A stretch of DNA of 64,000 bases from Gammaproteobacteria bacterium (GTDB lineage: Bacteria; Pseudomonadota; Gammaproteobacteria; GCA-001735895), in NCBI GenBank assembly GCA_029862125.1, contig JAOTXY010000003.1:28946-92945 (forward strand), written 5' to 3'. Below the pieces are notes generated by a model. That model worked only from the letters and a program-made list of their open reading frames with translations. It searched no databases and was not told the DNA's origin. The position numbers were made by a program, and so were the translations under genes. Positions 52,869 through 62,421 of this stretch are shown here, piece after piece (within the stretch, counting starts at the first letter, position 1; the number at the start of each line of letters is the position of its first letter).

Positions 52869-54328
52869 TTGTCGATTCCTCCCAGGCACATGTACTTGAT
52901 TTCAGTGTAGTCATCGAGACCGTATTTTGAGCCTTCACGACCCTGCCCGGATTCCTTGACCCCACCGAAGGGTGCCATTTCATTAGAGATGATGCCCTCG
53001 TTAATGCCGACGATGCCATACTCGAGGCTCTCGGCAACTCGCCAGATGCGGCCGATATCACGGGCATAGAAATAGCAGGCGAGGCCGAACTCGGTATCGT
53101 TTGCCATCTGGATGGCCTCGTCCTCGGTGTCGAATTTGAACAGGGGTGCGATTGGTCCGAAAATCTCTTCTCGAAAAACGCGCATTTCGCCCGTAACGTT
53201 GGTCAAAATGGTCGGTTCAAAGAAATTTGTTCCCAGTTCAGAGCGATTGCCGCCGGCAACCATTTTTGCGCCCTTGCTGACCGCATCGGCGACAAAGGCT
53301 TCCATGTCGTTGGCGGCCTCTTCGGTGATCAGGGGCCCGACGGTTACGCCTTCCTGGGTGCCATCACCCATCTTGAGTCCGCTAACGGCGGTCGCCAGCT
53401 TGTCGGCAAAAGCGTCGTAGCAGCCCGACTGCACCAGGATACGATTGGCGCAAACGCAGGTCTGGCCGGCATTCCGATACTTGCTGATCAGTGCGCCGGC
53501 AACGGCTGCATCCAGGTCGGCGTCATCGAAGACGATGAAGGGTGCATTGCCACCGAGTTCCATCGAGGTGCGTTTGACAGTTTGTGCGCATTCGGCCATT
53601 AATTGCTTGCCGACCGGGGTCGACCCGGTAAAGGTCAGTTTACGCACGATGGGATTCGAGGTGAGTTCCTTGCCGATGGCCGCGGTTTCACCGGTCACCA
53701 TGTTGATGACCCCCGGTGGAATACCGGCACGCTCGGCCAGTTCGACGAAAGCGTAGGCAGATAACGGGGTCGCGTTGGCGGGTTTGCAAACCACGGTGCA
53801 GCCAATGGCAAGTGCCGGCGCAATTTTACGCGTCAGCATTGCGTTCGGGAAATTCCACGGGGTGATGCAGGCAACCACACCGACCGGTTGTTTGATGCAG
53901 ATGATGCGCTTGTCGTTGGAAGGCTGCGGGATAGTGTCACCGTAAATGCGCTTGGCTTCCTCGGCAAACCATTCGATATAGTTGGCGCCATAGGCTATCT
54001 CACCACGTGACTCGGCCAGCGGTTTACCCTGTTCCGTGGTCATAATCAGCGCCAGGTCTTCCTGTGCTTCCATCATCAGGTTGAACCACTTGCGCATGCA
54101 GGCGGCACGTTCCTTGGCGGTTCTTGCACGCCAATCGGGGAAGGCGGCCTCGGCGGCTTCGATCGCGCGGCGCGTCTCCGCGGTGCTGCATTTGGCGACT
54201 TCAGCGATAACTTCGCCATTAGCCGGATTGGTTACCGGCACGGTTGCGCCGCTGTCTGCGTCCACCCATTCACCATTGATATATGCCCTGGTTTTGAGCA
54301 GGGACTGGTCGGATATTTGAATAGTCAT
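52865..54328 (-). CDS. gabD: Succinate-semialdehyde dehydrogenase
   Basis: 487 residues of the aldehyde dehydrogenase family. FTGSTPVGKQL, the general-base Glu in MELGGNAPFIVFDDAD and the nucleophile in GQTCVCANRI are present. CIKQPVGVVACITPWNFPNA is typical of GabD. Together with GabT it takes GABA to succinate. The genes overlap and should be one transcript; the promoter would lie in the ~150 bases between this gene and the divergent decarboxylase gene. Confidence 0.92.
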   Translation of the reverse strand: MTIQISDQSLLKTRAYINGEWVDADSGATVPVTNPANGEVIAEVAKCSTAETRRAIEAAEAAFPDWRARTAKERAACMRKWFNLMMEAQEDLALIMTTEQGKPLAESRGEIAYGANYIEWFAEEAKRIYGDTIPQPSNDKRIICIKQPVGVVACITPWNFPNAMLTRKIAPALAIGCTVVCKPANATPLSAYAFVELAERAGIPPGVINMVTGETAAIGKELTSNPIVRKLTFTGSTPVGKQLMAECAQTVKRTSMELGGNAPFIVFDDADLDAAVAGALISKYRNAGQTCVCANRILVQSGCYDAFADKLATAVSGLKMGDGTQEGVTVGPLITEEAANDMEAFVADAVSKGAKMVAGGNRSELGTNFFEPTILTNVTGEMRVFREEIFGPIAPLFKFDTEDEAIQMANDTEFGLACYFYARDIGRIWRVAESLEYGIVGINEGIISNEMAPFGGVKESGQGREGSKYGLDDYTEIKYMCLGGIDK

Positions 54329-54481
54329 GTGCGTGGTTCCAAGAAATTTGCCGGAAAGGCGAGAAGCATAACGATTTCGCCTGTGGGCGACAATTAATTT
54401 TAGGCCTCAAGCGGTAAAAGTATCGATCGTTTTCAGGTGTCATCTGTTAGAATACGGGCAGCGGATACAATCGGAGTCGCA

Positions 54482-57259
54482 ATGCCTGATACTGGCGCCC
54501 CTCCCAATGGGAAATCGCGAACCACCCTGGACTTTTATCATAGTCCCACACAACTGCGCTTTGATACCTGGAATCGGCTCAAGGAACACACCCATCGCCT
54601 GGCCGAAAAAAAGTTGCGCAAGACGGATGTCGCAGCGTTAACCAAGAAAACTCGCGATGCAATGACTGTATTGCAGACCATCGAAGACTATACCGCTTTT
54701 CCATCGCATGAAGATTTCAAATTACTGTGGCAACTGTTCGAACAGGAAGACTTTGATCTGCTTTCGCGTGTCGTATCGAGGGTCGTTCGCGCGTTGACCG
54801 GAGGTACTTATCGCTCACGCCAAATTAACCTGCGCATACCGACCGAACTCGAGGATAAGGATGAGGCCAACCAGTACTACGACGAGGAACGCCAACAACA
54901 GCGTCCTTATTTCGAGCTATTGTTTGTCGATGAAAGCGGCCCGGAAGATGTCAAAAGGTTACGCGAAAGCCTGCACGAACTGAGGCGACCGGAAGACCAA
55001 TTTATCTACGACATCGTCGTGGTGCCGAGTTTTGAAGATGCCTTGATTGCAGTCCTGTTTAACTACAACATCCAGTCAGTGGTAATTCGTTACGGATTCC
55101 CGCTACGCTCGGTCAATCACCTCGAAGTTTTGCAGCGCTACCTGGCGCGTATCGATGAATCCGAATACGAAGAAGCACTCGGCATCGAGCGCGGTCCACT
55201 GCTCGGAAACTGGTTGTCCGAATTGCGGCCGGAACTCGATTTATACCTGGTTACCGATGCGGCGGTAGAGGATATTGCCGGCAATGTTACGCAAAAGTTC
55301 ACGCGCATCTTTTACCAGCAGGAAGATTATCTCGATCTGCACCTGAATGTTCTGCGGGGCATTCAGGCGCGCTACCAGACCCCGTTTTTTACTGCGCTGC
55401 GAAAATACAGCCGCCAGCCCACAGGGGTGTTTCATGCGATGCCAATATCGCGTGGTAAGTCCATCACCAAGTCGCACTGGATCAAAGACATGGTGCAGTT
55501 TTACGGCATGAATATATTTCTCGCGGAAACCTCGGCCACCTCGGGCGGACTCGATTCGCTGCTGCAACCCCATGGACCGATCAAGAAAGCACAGGAACTG
55601 GCGGCTCGCGCGTTTGGCGCCAAGCGCACCTACTTCGTGACCAACGGTACCTCCACCGCCAACAAGATCGTGGTGCAGGCGCTGGTCAAGCCGGGTGATA
55701 TCATTCTGGTCGATCGCGATTGCCACAAATCGCATCACTACGGCATGGTGCTTGCTGGCGCCTACGTCTGCTATCTCGATTCTTATCCGTTGAATGATTA
55801 CTCGATGTATGGAGCAGTCCCGCTCAAGGAAATCAAGCATAAACTGTTGATGTATAAGAAGGCCGGTCTATTGCACAAGGTCAAGATGTTGTTACTCACC
55901 AACTGCACTTTTGATGGTGTGGTCTATAACGTCAAACGTGTCATGGAAGAGTGTCTCGCGATCAAACCCGACCTGATTTTTCTCTGGGACGAAGCCTGGT
56001 TCGCTTTCGCCAGCTTTACCCCGTCGTATCGACGCCGTACCGCGATGGCGACTGCCAGGCACTTAAAGGCTCGATATCGCAGTACTGAATATGCCGAGGA
56101 GTATGCCGACTATAAAAAGCGAATCGTCAAATTGAAAGACGCTGATTTGGTCGATGAGCCTTTGCTACCTGATCCGGACAAGGTCCGAATTCGCGTATAT
56201 GCGACGCAGTCTACCCATAAATCGCTGACCTCGCTGCGCCAGGGTTCGATGATCCATGTCTATGATCAGGACTTCAATCACAAGGTTCAGGAACCGTTTA
56301 ATGAAGCGTTTATGACGCACACATCGACCTCGCCCAATTACCAGATCCTGGCATCGCTCGATATCGGTCGACGCCAGGTCGAACTCGAGGGGTTTGAGAT
56401 GGTGCAAAAGCAAATCGAGCTGGCGATGGCAATCCGCGAACGCGTCGCGTTGCATCCATTGTTGAACCGCTATTTCCGATTTTTAAATGCCAAGGACATG
56501 ATTCCGGAAGAATATCGACCCTCCGGTATCGACTGCTATTTCGATAAGGAAAAAGGCTGGCGTAACACACGCATGGAAGAGGCCTGGGCTTCCGATGATT
56601 TTGTCATCGATTTATCACGCTTGACACTTTACCTCGGTAAGACCGGTGTCGACGGCGATACATTCAAGAACGAGTATCTGATGGACAAGTACGGCATCCA
56701 GATAAACAAGACCTCGCGCAACACCGTGCTGTTCATGACTAATATCGGTACCACTCGCAGTTCGGTTGCTTTCCTGCTCGAGGTGTTGGTTAAAATTGCA
56801 ACAGAACTGGAGCAGGGTCGTGAGGACGCGAGCCGGGTTGAGCGGAAATTGATCGAAAAAAGAGTTAAATCGTTATCAGAGGAATTGCCGCCGTTACCCG
56901 ACTTCAGTTACTTTCATACCGCGTTCAGGCCGGGCGCCACGAAAATGATCAAGTCGATCGATGGTGATATTCGCAGCGCGTTCTTTTATGCCTATGATGA
57001 CGAAAACTGCGAGTACATGACGATCGACGAGGAAACCATTGGCCCCGCGATGAAGTCCGGTCGTGAGTTAGTGTCCGCCAGCTTCGTAACACCCTATCCC
57101 CCTGGTTTTCCGGTACTGGTGCCGGGGCAGGTGATCAGCGAACAAATACTCGCTTTTATCCGTGCGCTGGATGTCAAGGAAATCCACGGTTACGAACCCG
57201 AGATTGGTTTACAACTGTTCACCGAAGAAGCCCTGCAAAAACTCCAGTCTGATAGCTAG
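54482..57259 (+). CDS. Orn/Lys/Arg-type decarboxylase with extra N-terminal region
   Basis: 925 residues from the ATG at 54482 (GGAG upstream). The PLP core has the family signature ATQSTHKSLTSLRQGSMIHV with Lys580, plus LWDEAWFAFASF. The N-terminal ~350 residues hold a wing domain with charged helices and IYDIVVVPSFEDALIAVLFN. Inducible arginine and lysine decarboxylases are about 710-760 residues, so this one is well over 150 longer. It probably makes agmatine, cadaverine or putrescine, which links to the DAO oxidase and GabDT. It overlaps the convergent C45-like gene by four bases. Confidence 0.85.
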   Translation: MPDTGAPPNGKSRTTLDFYHSPTQLRFDTWNRLKEHTHRLAEKKLRKTDVAALTKKTRDAMTVLQTIEDYTAFPSHEDFKLLWQLFEQEDFDLLSRVVSRVVRALTGGTYRSRQINLRIPTELEDKDEANQYYDEERQQQRPYFELLFVDESGPEDVKRLRESLHELRRPEDQFIYDIVVVPSFEDALIAVLFNYNIQSVVIRYGFPLRSVNHLEVLQRYLARIDESEYEEALGIERGPLLGNWLSELRPELDLYLVTDAAVEDIAGNVTQKFTRIFYQQEDYLDLHLNVLRGIQARYQTPFFTALRKYSRQPTGVFHAMPISRGKSITKSHWIKDMVQFYGMNIFLAETSATSGGLDSLLQPHGPIKKAQELAARAFGAKRTYFVTNGTSTANKIVVQALVKPGDIILVDRDCHKSHHYGMVLAGAYVCYLDSYPLNDYSMYGAVPLKEIKHKLLMYKKAGLLHKVKMLLLTNCTFDGVVYNVKRVMEECLAIKPDLIFLWDEAWFAFASFTPSYRRRTAMATARHLKARYRSTEYAEEYADYKKRIVKLKDADLVDEPLLPDPDKVRIRVYATQSTHKSLTSLRQGSMIHVYDQDFNHKVQEPFNEAFMTHTSTSPNYQILASLDIGRRQVELEGFEMVQKQIELAMAIRERVALHPLLNRYFRFLNAKDMIPEEYRPSGIDCYFDKEKGWRNTRMEEAWASDDFVIDLSRLTLYLGKTGVDGDTFKNEYLMDKYGIQINKTSRNTVLFMTNIGTTRSSVAFLLEVLVKIATELEQGREDASRVERKLIEKRVKSLSEELPPLPDFSYFHTAFRPGATKMIKSIDGDIRSAFFYAYDDENCEYMTIDEETIGPAMKSGRELVSASFVTPYPPGFPVLVPGQVISEQILAFIRALDVKEIHGYEPEIGLQLFTEEALQKLQSDS

Positions 57260-58320
57260 AACTGCAGGACTGGCAGCGGTTGGCTGGTGTAAACCTCGCC
57301 ATAGGCCCGGCTTTTCGCCGGGTAGCCATCGGGATCGACGAAGGCGATGTGGTAGTCGCGCACGCTAAAGTTCTGAAAGTTGAATTCCCAGTTGTTGTGT
57401 GGCCAGAAGTACTCGCAAGTGTTCCGTTGTGGATAGAATGCTGCGTCGTACAGGGTGCCAAAACCCCGTGCAAAGCGTGTCTGGTAGAGCGGAAACTGCA
57501 GGAATTCCCGGCTGAAAGCGTAAGCGCTGTGCTCGTGATCCGCGGTCACATTGTGAAGGTGCTGGAAGCGAGCATGGGTAAATACCTTTTCTTCGTATAG
57601 CGGCCAGCTGCTGTCCGCCTGGTGATTGGTGGCGACACGGCTGCCAACGAAGTTTGGTGTTCTACCCGCGTCAATCTCGACGGTCACAAATTTTGCTTCG
57701 CGGTCGAGTAGCATGATGTTGTAGGCGCCTTGTACCGGCACCCGTTTGATCAACTCGCAGGCTTCTTTAACATTGCCCGCAAACTCAAGCAGGTAACGCA
57801 ACAGGATAGTGACTCCGAATCCTTCCCCGAATTCTTCACGCCCGCCAAACGACATCGAAACCGCGAGCCCGTCGTCATTGATTCCGTCAAGCACACCAGA
57901 CATGCAGTCAAGCATCGCGATGACCTGTCGCTGTCCGAATTTGCTACGCATTACCAGGCCGTCAAATACATAGGGTGAGTAATCGTAACTACGCACCATC
58001 ACGGCTTCATCGGCATGATAAACCGCCTGGGAACAGCCGCGAAATAAGGGTGGTGGGCAATACTGGGCCAGGAAACGCGCCGCGTGATCGCCGCCGCCGG
58101 CGAGATCGACCATGGTTTCGTAAATTGGCTCAAATTCGGGCATATGGCGTTTGAGCGCCTGCACCGACTCGTGATAAGTAGGGCGATCAGCCTCACCGTA
58201 GCGCAGAAACCAGCGCCGATAAGCAGGCCAAAGGGTTTTAAAGTGCCGTTGCCATGTGGCTCCCGGCGAGTCTTCCGCAAAGGCACGGAAGGTAAAGTCC
58301 ATGTGTGTCGCAAGACTCAT
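57256..58320 (-). CDS. C45/acyl-CoA:6-APA acyltransferase-like Ntn hydrolase
   Basis: 354 residues. The nucleophile is likely the Cys in FRGCSQAVYHADEAVMVRS, the start of the mature chain in this group, and NGINDDGL-type and ATNHQ segments match the AAT/choloylglycine-hydrolase-like fold. Relatives cleave or transfer acyl groups on amides. Upstream, the stop of the 131-aa gene overlaps its start by one base. Substrate unknown. Confidence 0.75.
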   Translation of the reverse strand: MSLATHMDFTFRAFAEDSPGATWQRHFKTLWPAYRRWFLRYGEADRPTYHESVQALKRHMPEFEPIYETMVDLAGGGDHAARFLAQYCPPPLFRGCSQAVYHADEAVMVRSYDYSPYVFDGLVMRSKFGQRQVIAMLDCMSGVLDGINDDGLAVSMSFGGREEFGEGFGVTILLRYLLEFAGNVKEACELIKRVPVQGAYNIMLLDREAKFVTVEIDAGRTPNFVGSRVATNHQADSSWPLYEEKVFTHARFQHLHNVTADHEHSAYAFSREFLQFPLYQTRFARGFGTLYDAAFYPQRNTCEYFWPHNNWEFNFQNFSVRDYHIAFVDPDGYPAKSRAYGEVYTSQPLPVLQF

Positions 58321-58715
58321 TAAAACGGTGAAAAGGGCGGATCGATAATCGCGGGCGAGGGCGTATCCGGCATGTCTTCGGGGTCGGCGAGCCCACTACC
58401 CACGGGTTCGAGATCGTTGCGCGTCCACCAGTACCAGAAACCCTGCTCGCGTAACCAGCTGCAAAGGCGGTCGATGCTGTTCCATTCGCGACCGGCCCCG
58501 CGCGCGTTGAAAACTCGGCACAGCTGGTTATCGACATACACTGCTACCGCCCAGGCCAGCGGGTGCTTGCCCTGATCGCCGTAACCGCCACCCTGGTGCA
58601 GTCGCTCGATCCGGTAAACCACTGCGAACTCGCCCAACCTGGCGCTTTGACGCAGCGGCGCGAGGTCAGCCTGGGTGACTGATCCGCTTATTCCGAGTTT
58701 TGCATCTTGATCCAT
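58320..58715 (-). CDS. Hypothetical protein, 131 aa
   Basis: MDQDAKLGISGSVTQADLAP onward; soluble, with many Trp in REQGFWYWWTRNDLE and a Pro-rich acidic C-terminus (EDMPDTPSPAIIDPPF). No family recognised. It is coupled to the C45-like gene and divergent from the VOC gene, with the palindromic operators between. Probably a partner of the hydrolase. Confidence 0.6.
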   Translation of the reverse strand: MDQDAKLGISGSVTQADLAPLRQSARLGEFAVVYRIERLHQGGGYGDQGKHPLAWAVAVYVDNQLCRVFNARGAGREWNSIDRLCSWLREQGFWYWWTRNDLEPVGSGLADPEDMPDTPSPAIIDPPFSPF

Positions 58716-58719
58716 GGTG

Positions 58720-58742
58720 TTGACAAAAATAGGTTATATGTC
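58720..58742 (+). promoter_or_regulatory. Candidate promoter of the VOC gene
   Basis: TTGACA at 58720-58725 is followed 17 bases later by TACATT, giving a near-consensus sigma70 promoter whose -10 falls inside the left arm of the first palindrome. Binding there should block transcription of the VOC gene. Confidence 0.55.
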
Positions 58743-58764
58743 TACATTATGGATCATAATGTAG
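58742..58764 (+). promoter_or_regulatory. Perfect palindromic operator
   Basis: CTACATTATG-GAT-CATAATGTAG is a perfect 10-bp inverted repeat with a three-base centre, in the gap between the divergent 131-aa and VOC genes. It overlaps the candidate -10. A dimeric repressor or activator such as a TetR, MarR or ArsR protein is expected; none is encoded next to it. Confidence 0.75.
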
Positions 58765-58833
58765 CTAGTCGCAATTTTTCCAGTCTGCATTGAATTGTTT
58801 TAGAAAGTGTTTTGTTCTCATTTATCAAACTAC

Positions 58834-58852
58834 ACATTATGGAGCATACTGT
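58834..58852 (+). promoter_or_regulatory. Second operator copy over the VOC start
   Basis: ACATTATGGAGCATACTGT matches the core of the first palindrome at 17 of 19 positions and lies 90 bases further on. It covers the ribosome site (GGAG) and the first two bases of the GTG start codon of the VOC gene. Two spaced copies favour a real regulator over chance. Confidence 0.7.
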
Positions 58853-59405
58853 GAGTAAAAAAATTTCCCCGATCCCGCGCGGTTATAGAACCGTAACCAC
58901 CTGTCTGACAGTTTTCGATGTCGATGCCGCCATCGCCTTTTACCAGGCAGCCTTCGGTGCCGAGGTACTGACGCGTCAAAGCGGTGCCGATGATGCGGTT
59001 GCGATCCATGCAACCCTGAAAATAGGTAACAGTATTATAGCGCTAAACGTTGAATCACCCGAGCAGGGCATTTTATCACCCTTGAGCCTCGGCGTTTGCG
59101 GGAGTCAAATCCATCTTTACATGGACGATGTCGATCTTAGCTGGGAGCGTGCGCTCGAAGCGGGTGCCCAGGTTCACACGCCACTTTATGACGCCTACTG
59201 GGGGGACCGCACCGGCATCCTGGTCGACGGTAATGGACACTTGTGGTCGCTGGCCAGCAAGATAGAAAACGTATCCCAGGAAGAGATCAGCCGACGTGCC
59301 CGGGCATGGTACCAGGTAGCAGCCGAAATTCCGGTTGAAGCCGAGTACCCGGTTGAAACCTTCATCGCGCAGGAATCACTTGCAGACGATAGCATTGCTG
59401 TCTAA
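58851..59405 (+). CDS. VOC/PhnB-like glyoxalase-fold protein
   Basis: 184 residues from the GTG at 58851 with GGAG in the operator just before it; an in-frame ATG at 58839 is the alternative. Start MSKKISPIPRGYRTVTTCLT and FDVDAAIAFYQAAFGAEVLT are typical of PhnB-like VOC proteins, and YWGDRTGILVDGNGHLWSLA ends the first fold. The C-terminal ~50 residues are an extra acidic tail. Such proteins bind or modify small molecules, sometimes antibiotics. It is the gene most likely controlled by the paired operators. Confidence 0.8.
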   Translation: MSKKISPIPRGYRTVTTCLTVFDVDAAIAFYQAAFGAEVLTRQSGADDAVAIHATLKIGNSIIALNVESPEQGILSPLSLGVCGSQIHLYMDDVDLSWERALEAGAQVHTPLYDAYWGDRTGILVDGNGHLWSLASKIENVSQEEISRRARAWYQVAAEIPVEAEYPVETFIAQESLADDSIAV

Positions 59406-59433
59406 GCTGCAAACATAAAGTTACGGCTAACAA

Positions 59434-59460
59434 GGGCCGGGAGTAATCCCGGCCCGTTTT
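59434..59460 (+). terminator. Rho-independent terminator of the VOC gene
   Basis: GGGCCGGGA-gtaa-TCCCGGCCC followed by GTTTT: a nine-pair GC-rich stem with T-run, 29 bases after the stop. Confidence 0.88.
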
Positions 59461-59491
59461 ATGTTCAACCTACGCCAGGCAAGAAAACGCT

Positions 59492-60868
59492 TTGACCGCA
59501 GCACAACAATTAAAGGCACTCGAGAAAGGGCAGATCAACGCGGTCGAGCTACTCGAACAAACGATTACCCGCGCCGAAGAAATTGCCCCACTGTTAAACC
59601 CCATTGCTTTAAAGCTTTACAGTCGTGCCCGCCAGGCAGCTCAGGAAGCCGATAAAAAACGCGCCAGTGGCAACGCTGGGCGTCTTTGTGGATTGCCGAT
59701 CACGATCAAGGATTCACAGTTTCTCGCGGGCTACCCCTGTGCCAATGGATCGCAGGCGCTAAGCGATTTCGTACCCACCGAAACCTGTCGTGCGGTGGAA
59801 TTGCTGGAACAGGAAGATGCGATCATTTTCGCCAAAACTACTTGTCCCGAGTTCAGCCTTACCGGTGTAACCGATTCGGAAATTTATGGGCTAACCTCGA
59901 ATCCATGGAACATTGAACGCACTTGCGGCGGATCCTCCGGAGGCGCCGCGGTCGCGGTAGCGAGCGGACTGGGTTCTTTTTCGCTGGGAGGAGATGGCGG
60001 GGGTTCGATCCGGATTCCAGCCGGTTTTTGTGGAATCATCGGCTTCAAGCCCAGTTTCGGAGTAATCCCGCGTGAACCCTGCTTTCCCTCGTGGCAATCG
60101 CTGGTTGCTTACGGGCCGATGACGCGCAGCGTGTCCGACGCACGCCTGTTCTTTGAGGTGTTAAGCGAAGGTTTTACTGCAGAAGACAAGCCGAAATCGT
60201 CCCCCGGAAAAATCGTTTACTCGGAAGACCTTGGTTTTGCGCCGGTGGATAATGATGTACGCGAAACCTTTCACCAGCTAATCGAAATGATGCGGCAAGC
60301 TGATTTCGACCTGGTCGAGGATAATCCCGGGCTGCCGTCCTCGGTAATCACCTGGGCGGTTACCGCATGTTATGACGCCGCTGAAAACGCGCGTGGCAGT
60401 GCCTACAATATTGACTACCTGGGTGAAGTGGCCAAGGGTTTTATCGATTTCGGGGAACAATTCAACGCCGAAGAATTCGACGAGGCACAATCCCATCGGG
60501 AAGTCATTCGTAACCACTACGCCGAAATGTTTGCCCGGCACGATGCGCGTATTTTGATTACCCCCACCCTGGGTTGTGAAGCCTTCCCGCATGGCAGCAT
60601 CCATCCGCACAAGATCGACGACACCCATATCGAGCTCCCGTGGCTGGATTGGGCCAGCTTTCTTTATGATGCCAACCTTGCCGGTATGCCCGCCTGTGCC
60701 ATCCCGATGGGTTTCGGTGACGAAGGACTACCACTGTCCCTGCAAATTATCGGGCCAACGGATAGCGACTATGAAGTTTTGCGCGTTGCCGAGGCGATTG
60801 AAAAGCTGATCGGCTGGGATAATTCGATCGTTACCCCGGGTAGCAGCAACCTCGGGCAAACCGCTTAA
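59492..60868 (+). CDS. Amidase (AS) family protein
   Basis: 458 residues from a TTG. The catalytic Lys is in LPITIKDSQFLAG and the Ser pair in GGSSGGAAVAVASGLGSFSL, with GGDGGGSIRIPAGFCG the amidase signature. The family hydrolyses amides and nitrile-derived amides, or forms part of GatA. With no gatB or gatC nearby it is more likely a stand-alone amidase. The end overlaps the stop of the convergent ATP-grasp gene. Confidence 0.88.
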   Translation: MTAAQQLKALEKGQINAVELLEQTITRAEEIAPLLNPIALKLYSRARQAAQEADKKRASGNAGRLCGLPITIKDSQFLAGYPCANGSQALSDFVPTETCRAVELLEQEDAIIFAKTTCPEFSLTGVTDSEIYGLTSNPWNIERTCGGSSGGAAVAVASGLGSFSLGGDGGGSIRIPAGFCGIIGFKPSFGVIPREPCFPSWQSLVAYGPMTRSVSDARLFFEVLSEGFTAEDKPKSSPGKIVYSEDLGFAPVDNDVRETFHQLIEMMRQADFDLVEDNPGLPSSVITWAVTACYDAAENARGSAYNIDYLGEVAKGFIDFGEQFNAEEFDEAQSHREVIRNHYAEMFARHDARILITPTLGCEAFPHGSIHPHKIDDTHIELPWLDWASFLYDANLAGMPACAIPMGFGDEGLPLSLQIIGPTDSDYEVLRVAEAIEKLIGWDNSIVTPGSSNLGQTA

Positions 60869-62316
60869 AAAAGCTTGGAGCCGAAAGGGTCCTGGTAAAG
60901 ATCCGGAACTGCCGTGGGTTCAACACCATGGAATTCGGCATTAATGGCCGCGGTCCATAGTTTGGCACGTTCACGTAATTCGCGTTGCTCGGTTTGCATG
61001 CGACCACGCGAGACGATGATGCCGAGATCGGCACCCTTGTAGACATAATCACCCTCGCGATAAACCCGCAGGTAGTAAGCCTCGTCGTTATCGATGACGT
61101 TGGTCCAATCCAGATCGAGCCGGTCGAAATCAATACCCCCATGGTTGTCCATGGTCCATACACCGCTTTTGGGCGCATGGGTGAGTAACTTTACCTTGTC
61201 CTCGGTTTGCTTCAACACCAGCTGGCTCCAGAAATCGTACTCGTTCCATCGATTTTGTACCTTGCGCAGGTTAATTTCGTAATCGACATCGAGATACTCG
61301 AGTAAATGGAACAGGAACAGCGGTACTCCGCCGTAATGGGCGGTAATCAGGTTGGTCAGAGGGCTGGCACCGCTGATGCGCGGGTTGACCTCGCCCAGGT
61401 AAGGGGTGCCGTCATCGGTATCGAGCAGGAAATCCATGCAAAACACGCCCTTGTAGCCTTCCTTGTAAAGTCTATCGCCCAAACCCGAGGCCATGCTGCG
61501 TAGCTCGCTGCGAGTCTTGGCATTAAATATCTTCGGCCAGACGTCGTTGCCGCACCAGCCACCCTTGTAAGGGGTGATTTCCTCGAAGCCGGTAATATCG
61601 GTTTGAATCGGACCCGACAGGGTACCGTGACGAGTCACGCAAACCTCGAGCGTACCGGGCATATGGTTGATGCGTTTCATGATCTTCAACTGTTCACCCT
61701 TCATTTCCTCGGCATTCTTTTTCCAGTCGGCTTTTGACTTGATAAAGAAAGTCGTACGGCCGGAATCGCCATAAGGAGTTTGTACCACCAGATCCTTGCC
61801 AAGCTTCGCCGCCTCGGCGGCTTTCATCAGTTCACCGAAGCTGTCGGCCTTGCCAAGTACGTTGGGAGCGCTATCGATACCGGCTTCGCTGGCCAGACGG
61901 GTCAACTCAATCTTGGAATCCAGTTTCTTGCGCAACGCTACCGGGGGCAGGGCGATATCAACCCCCAGGTCGCGACAGATTTCCTCGGTCTTTTCGTCGA
62001 GCATGACGAACAGTAATTTGGCCGGGCCGTGCCCCGCCTTCTTTATCTTGTCGATAACTTCCTTGTGCATCAGCATGTAATTGCAAACATCCTCCATCGA
62101 TTCGAATTCGGCATGGCCTTTTTCCGATGGTACAAATACACGTGGGTGGGCACCGTCAAAAGAATCGAAATAGTTGATGTGGTAAAAACGGTTAACGAAT
62201 TTTTCCAGGCCCAGCAGGTTGAAAGAAGTCGGGGAGACGAAAAATATCGGCGTTTCATTGCGCCGAAAAAAAGTTAGGATGTCGGATAATCCTCGAACCT
62301 TGGCGCTTCTGCCCAT
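60865..62316 (-). CDS. ATP-grasp enzyme
   Basis: 483 residues, with a GGGGG ribosome site. The ATP-grasp core is visible: KDLVVQTPYGDSGRTTFFIK near 175-195 and CMDFLLDTDDGTPYLGEVNP with the Glu-Asn-Arg that binds Mg-ATP (EVNPRISG). The family joins carboxylates to amines or thiols. The ~130-residue N-terminal part is a carbamoyl-phosphate-synthase-like preATP-grasp region. It is divergent from the third MttB gene and may act on the same class of compound. Confidence 0.8.
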   Translation of the reverse strand: MGRSAKVRGLSDILTFFRRNETPIFFVSPTSFNLLGLEKFVNRFYHINYFDSFDGAHPRVFVPSEKGHAEFESMEDVCNYMLMHKEVIDKIKKAGHGPAKLLFVMLDEKTEEICRDLGVDIALPPVALRKKLDSKIELTRLASEAGIDSAPNVLGKADSFGELMKAAEAAKLGKDLVVQTPYGDSGRTTFFIKSKADWKKNAEEMKGEQLKIMKRINHMPGTLEVCVTRHGTLSGPIQTDITGFEEITPYKGGWCGNDVWPKIFNAKTRSELRSMASGLGDRLYKEGYKGVFCMDFLLDTDDGTPYLGEVNPRISGASPLTNLITAHYGGVPLFLFHLLEYLDVDYEINLRKVQNRWNEYDFWSQLVLKQTEDKVKLLTHAPKSGVWTMDNHGGIDFDRLDLDWTNVIDNDEAYYLRVYREGDYVYKGADLGIIVSRGRMQTEQRELRERAKLWTAAINAEFHGVEPTAVPDLYQDPFGSKLF

Positions 62317-62421
62317 TTTTATTCCCCCGATAAATGGAATGATACAAATCGATTAAGAGCAAACGATCATATAAGATTGCAGTGCCGAAAGCATCTCGAT
62401 AATCAAACAGACCTAAAATTT

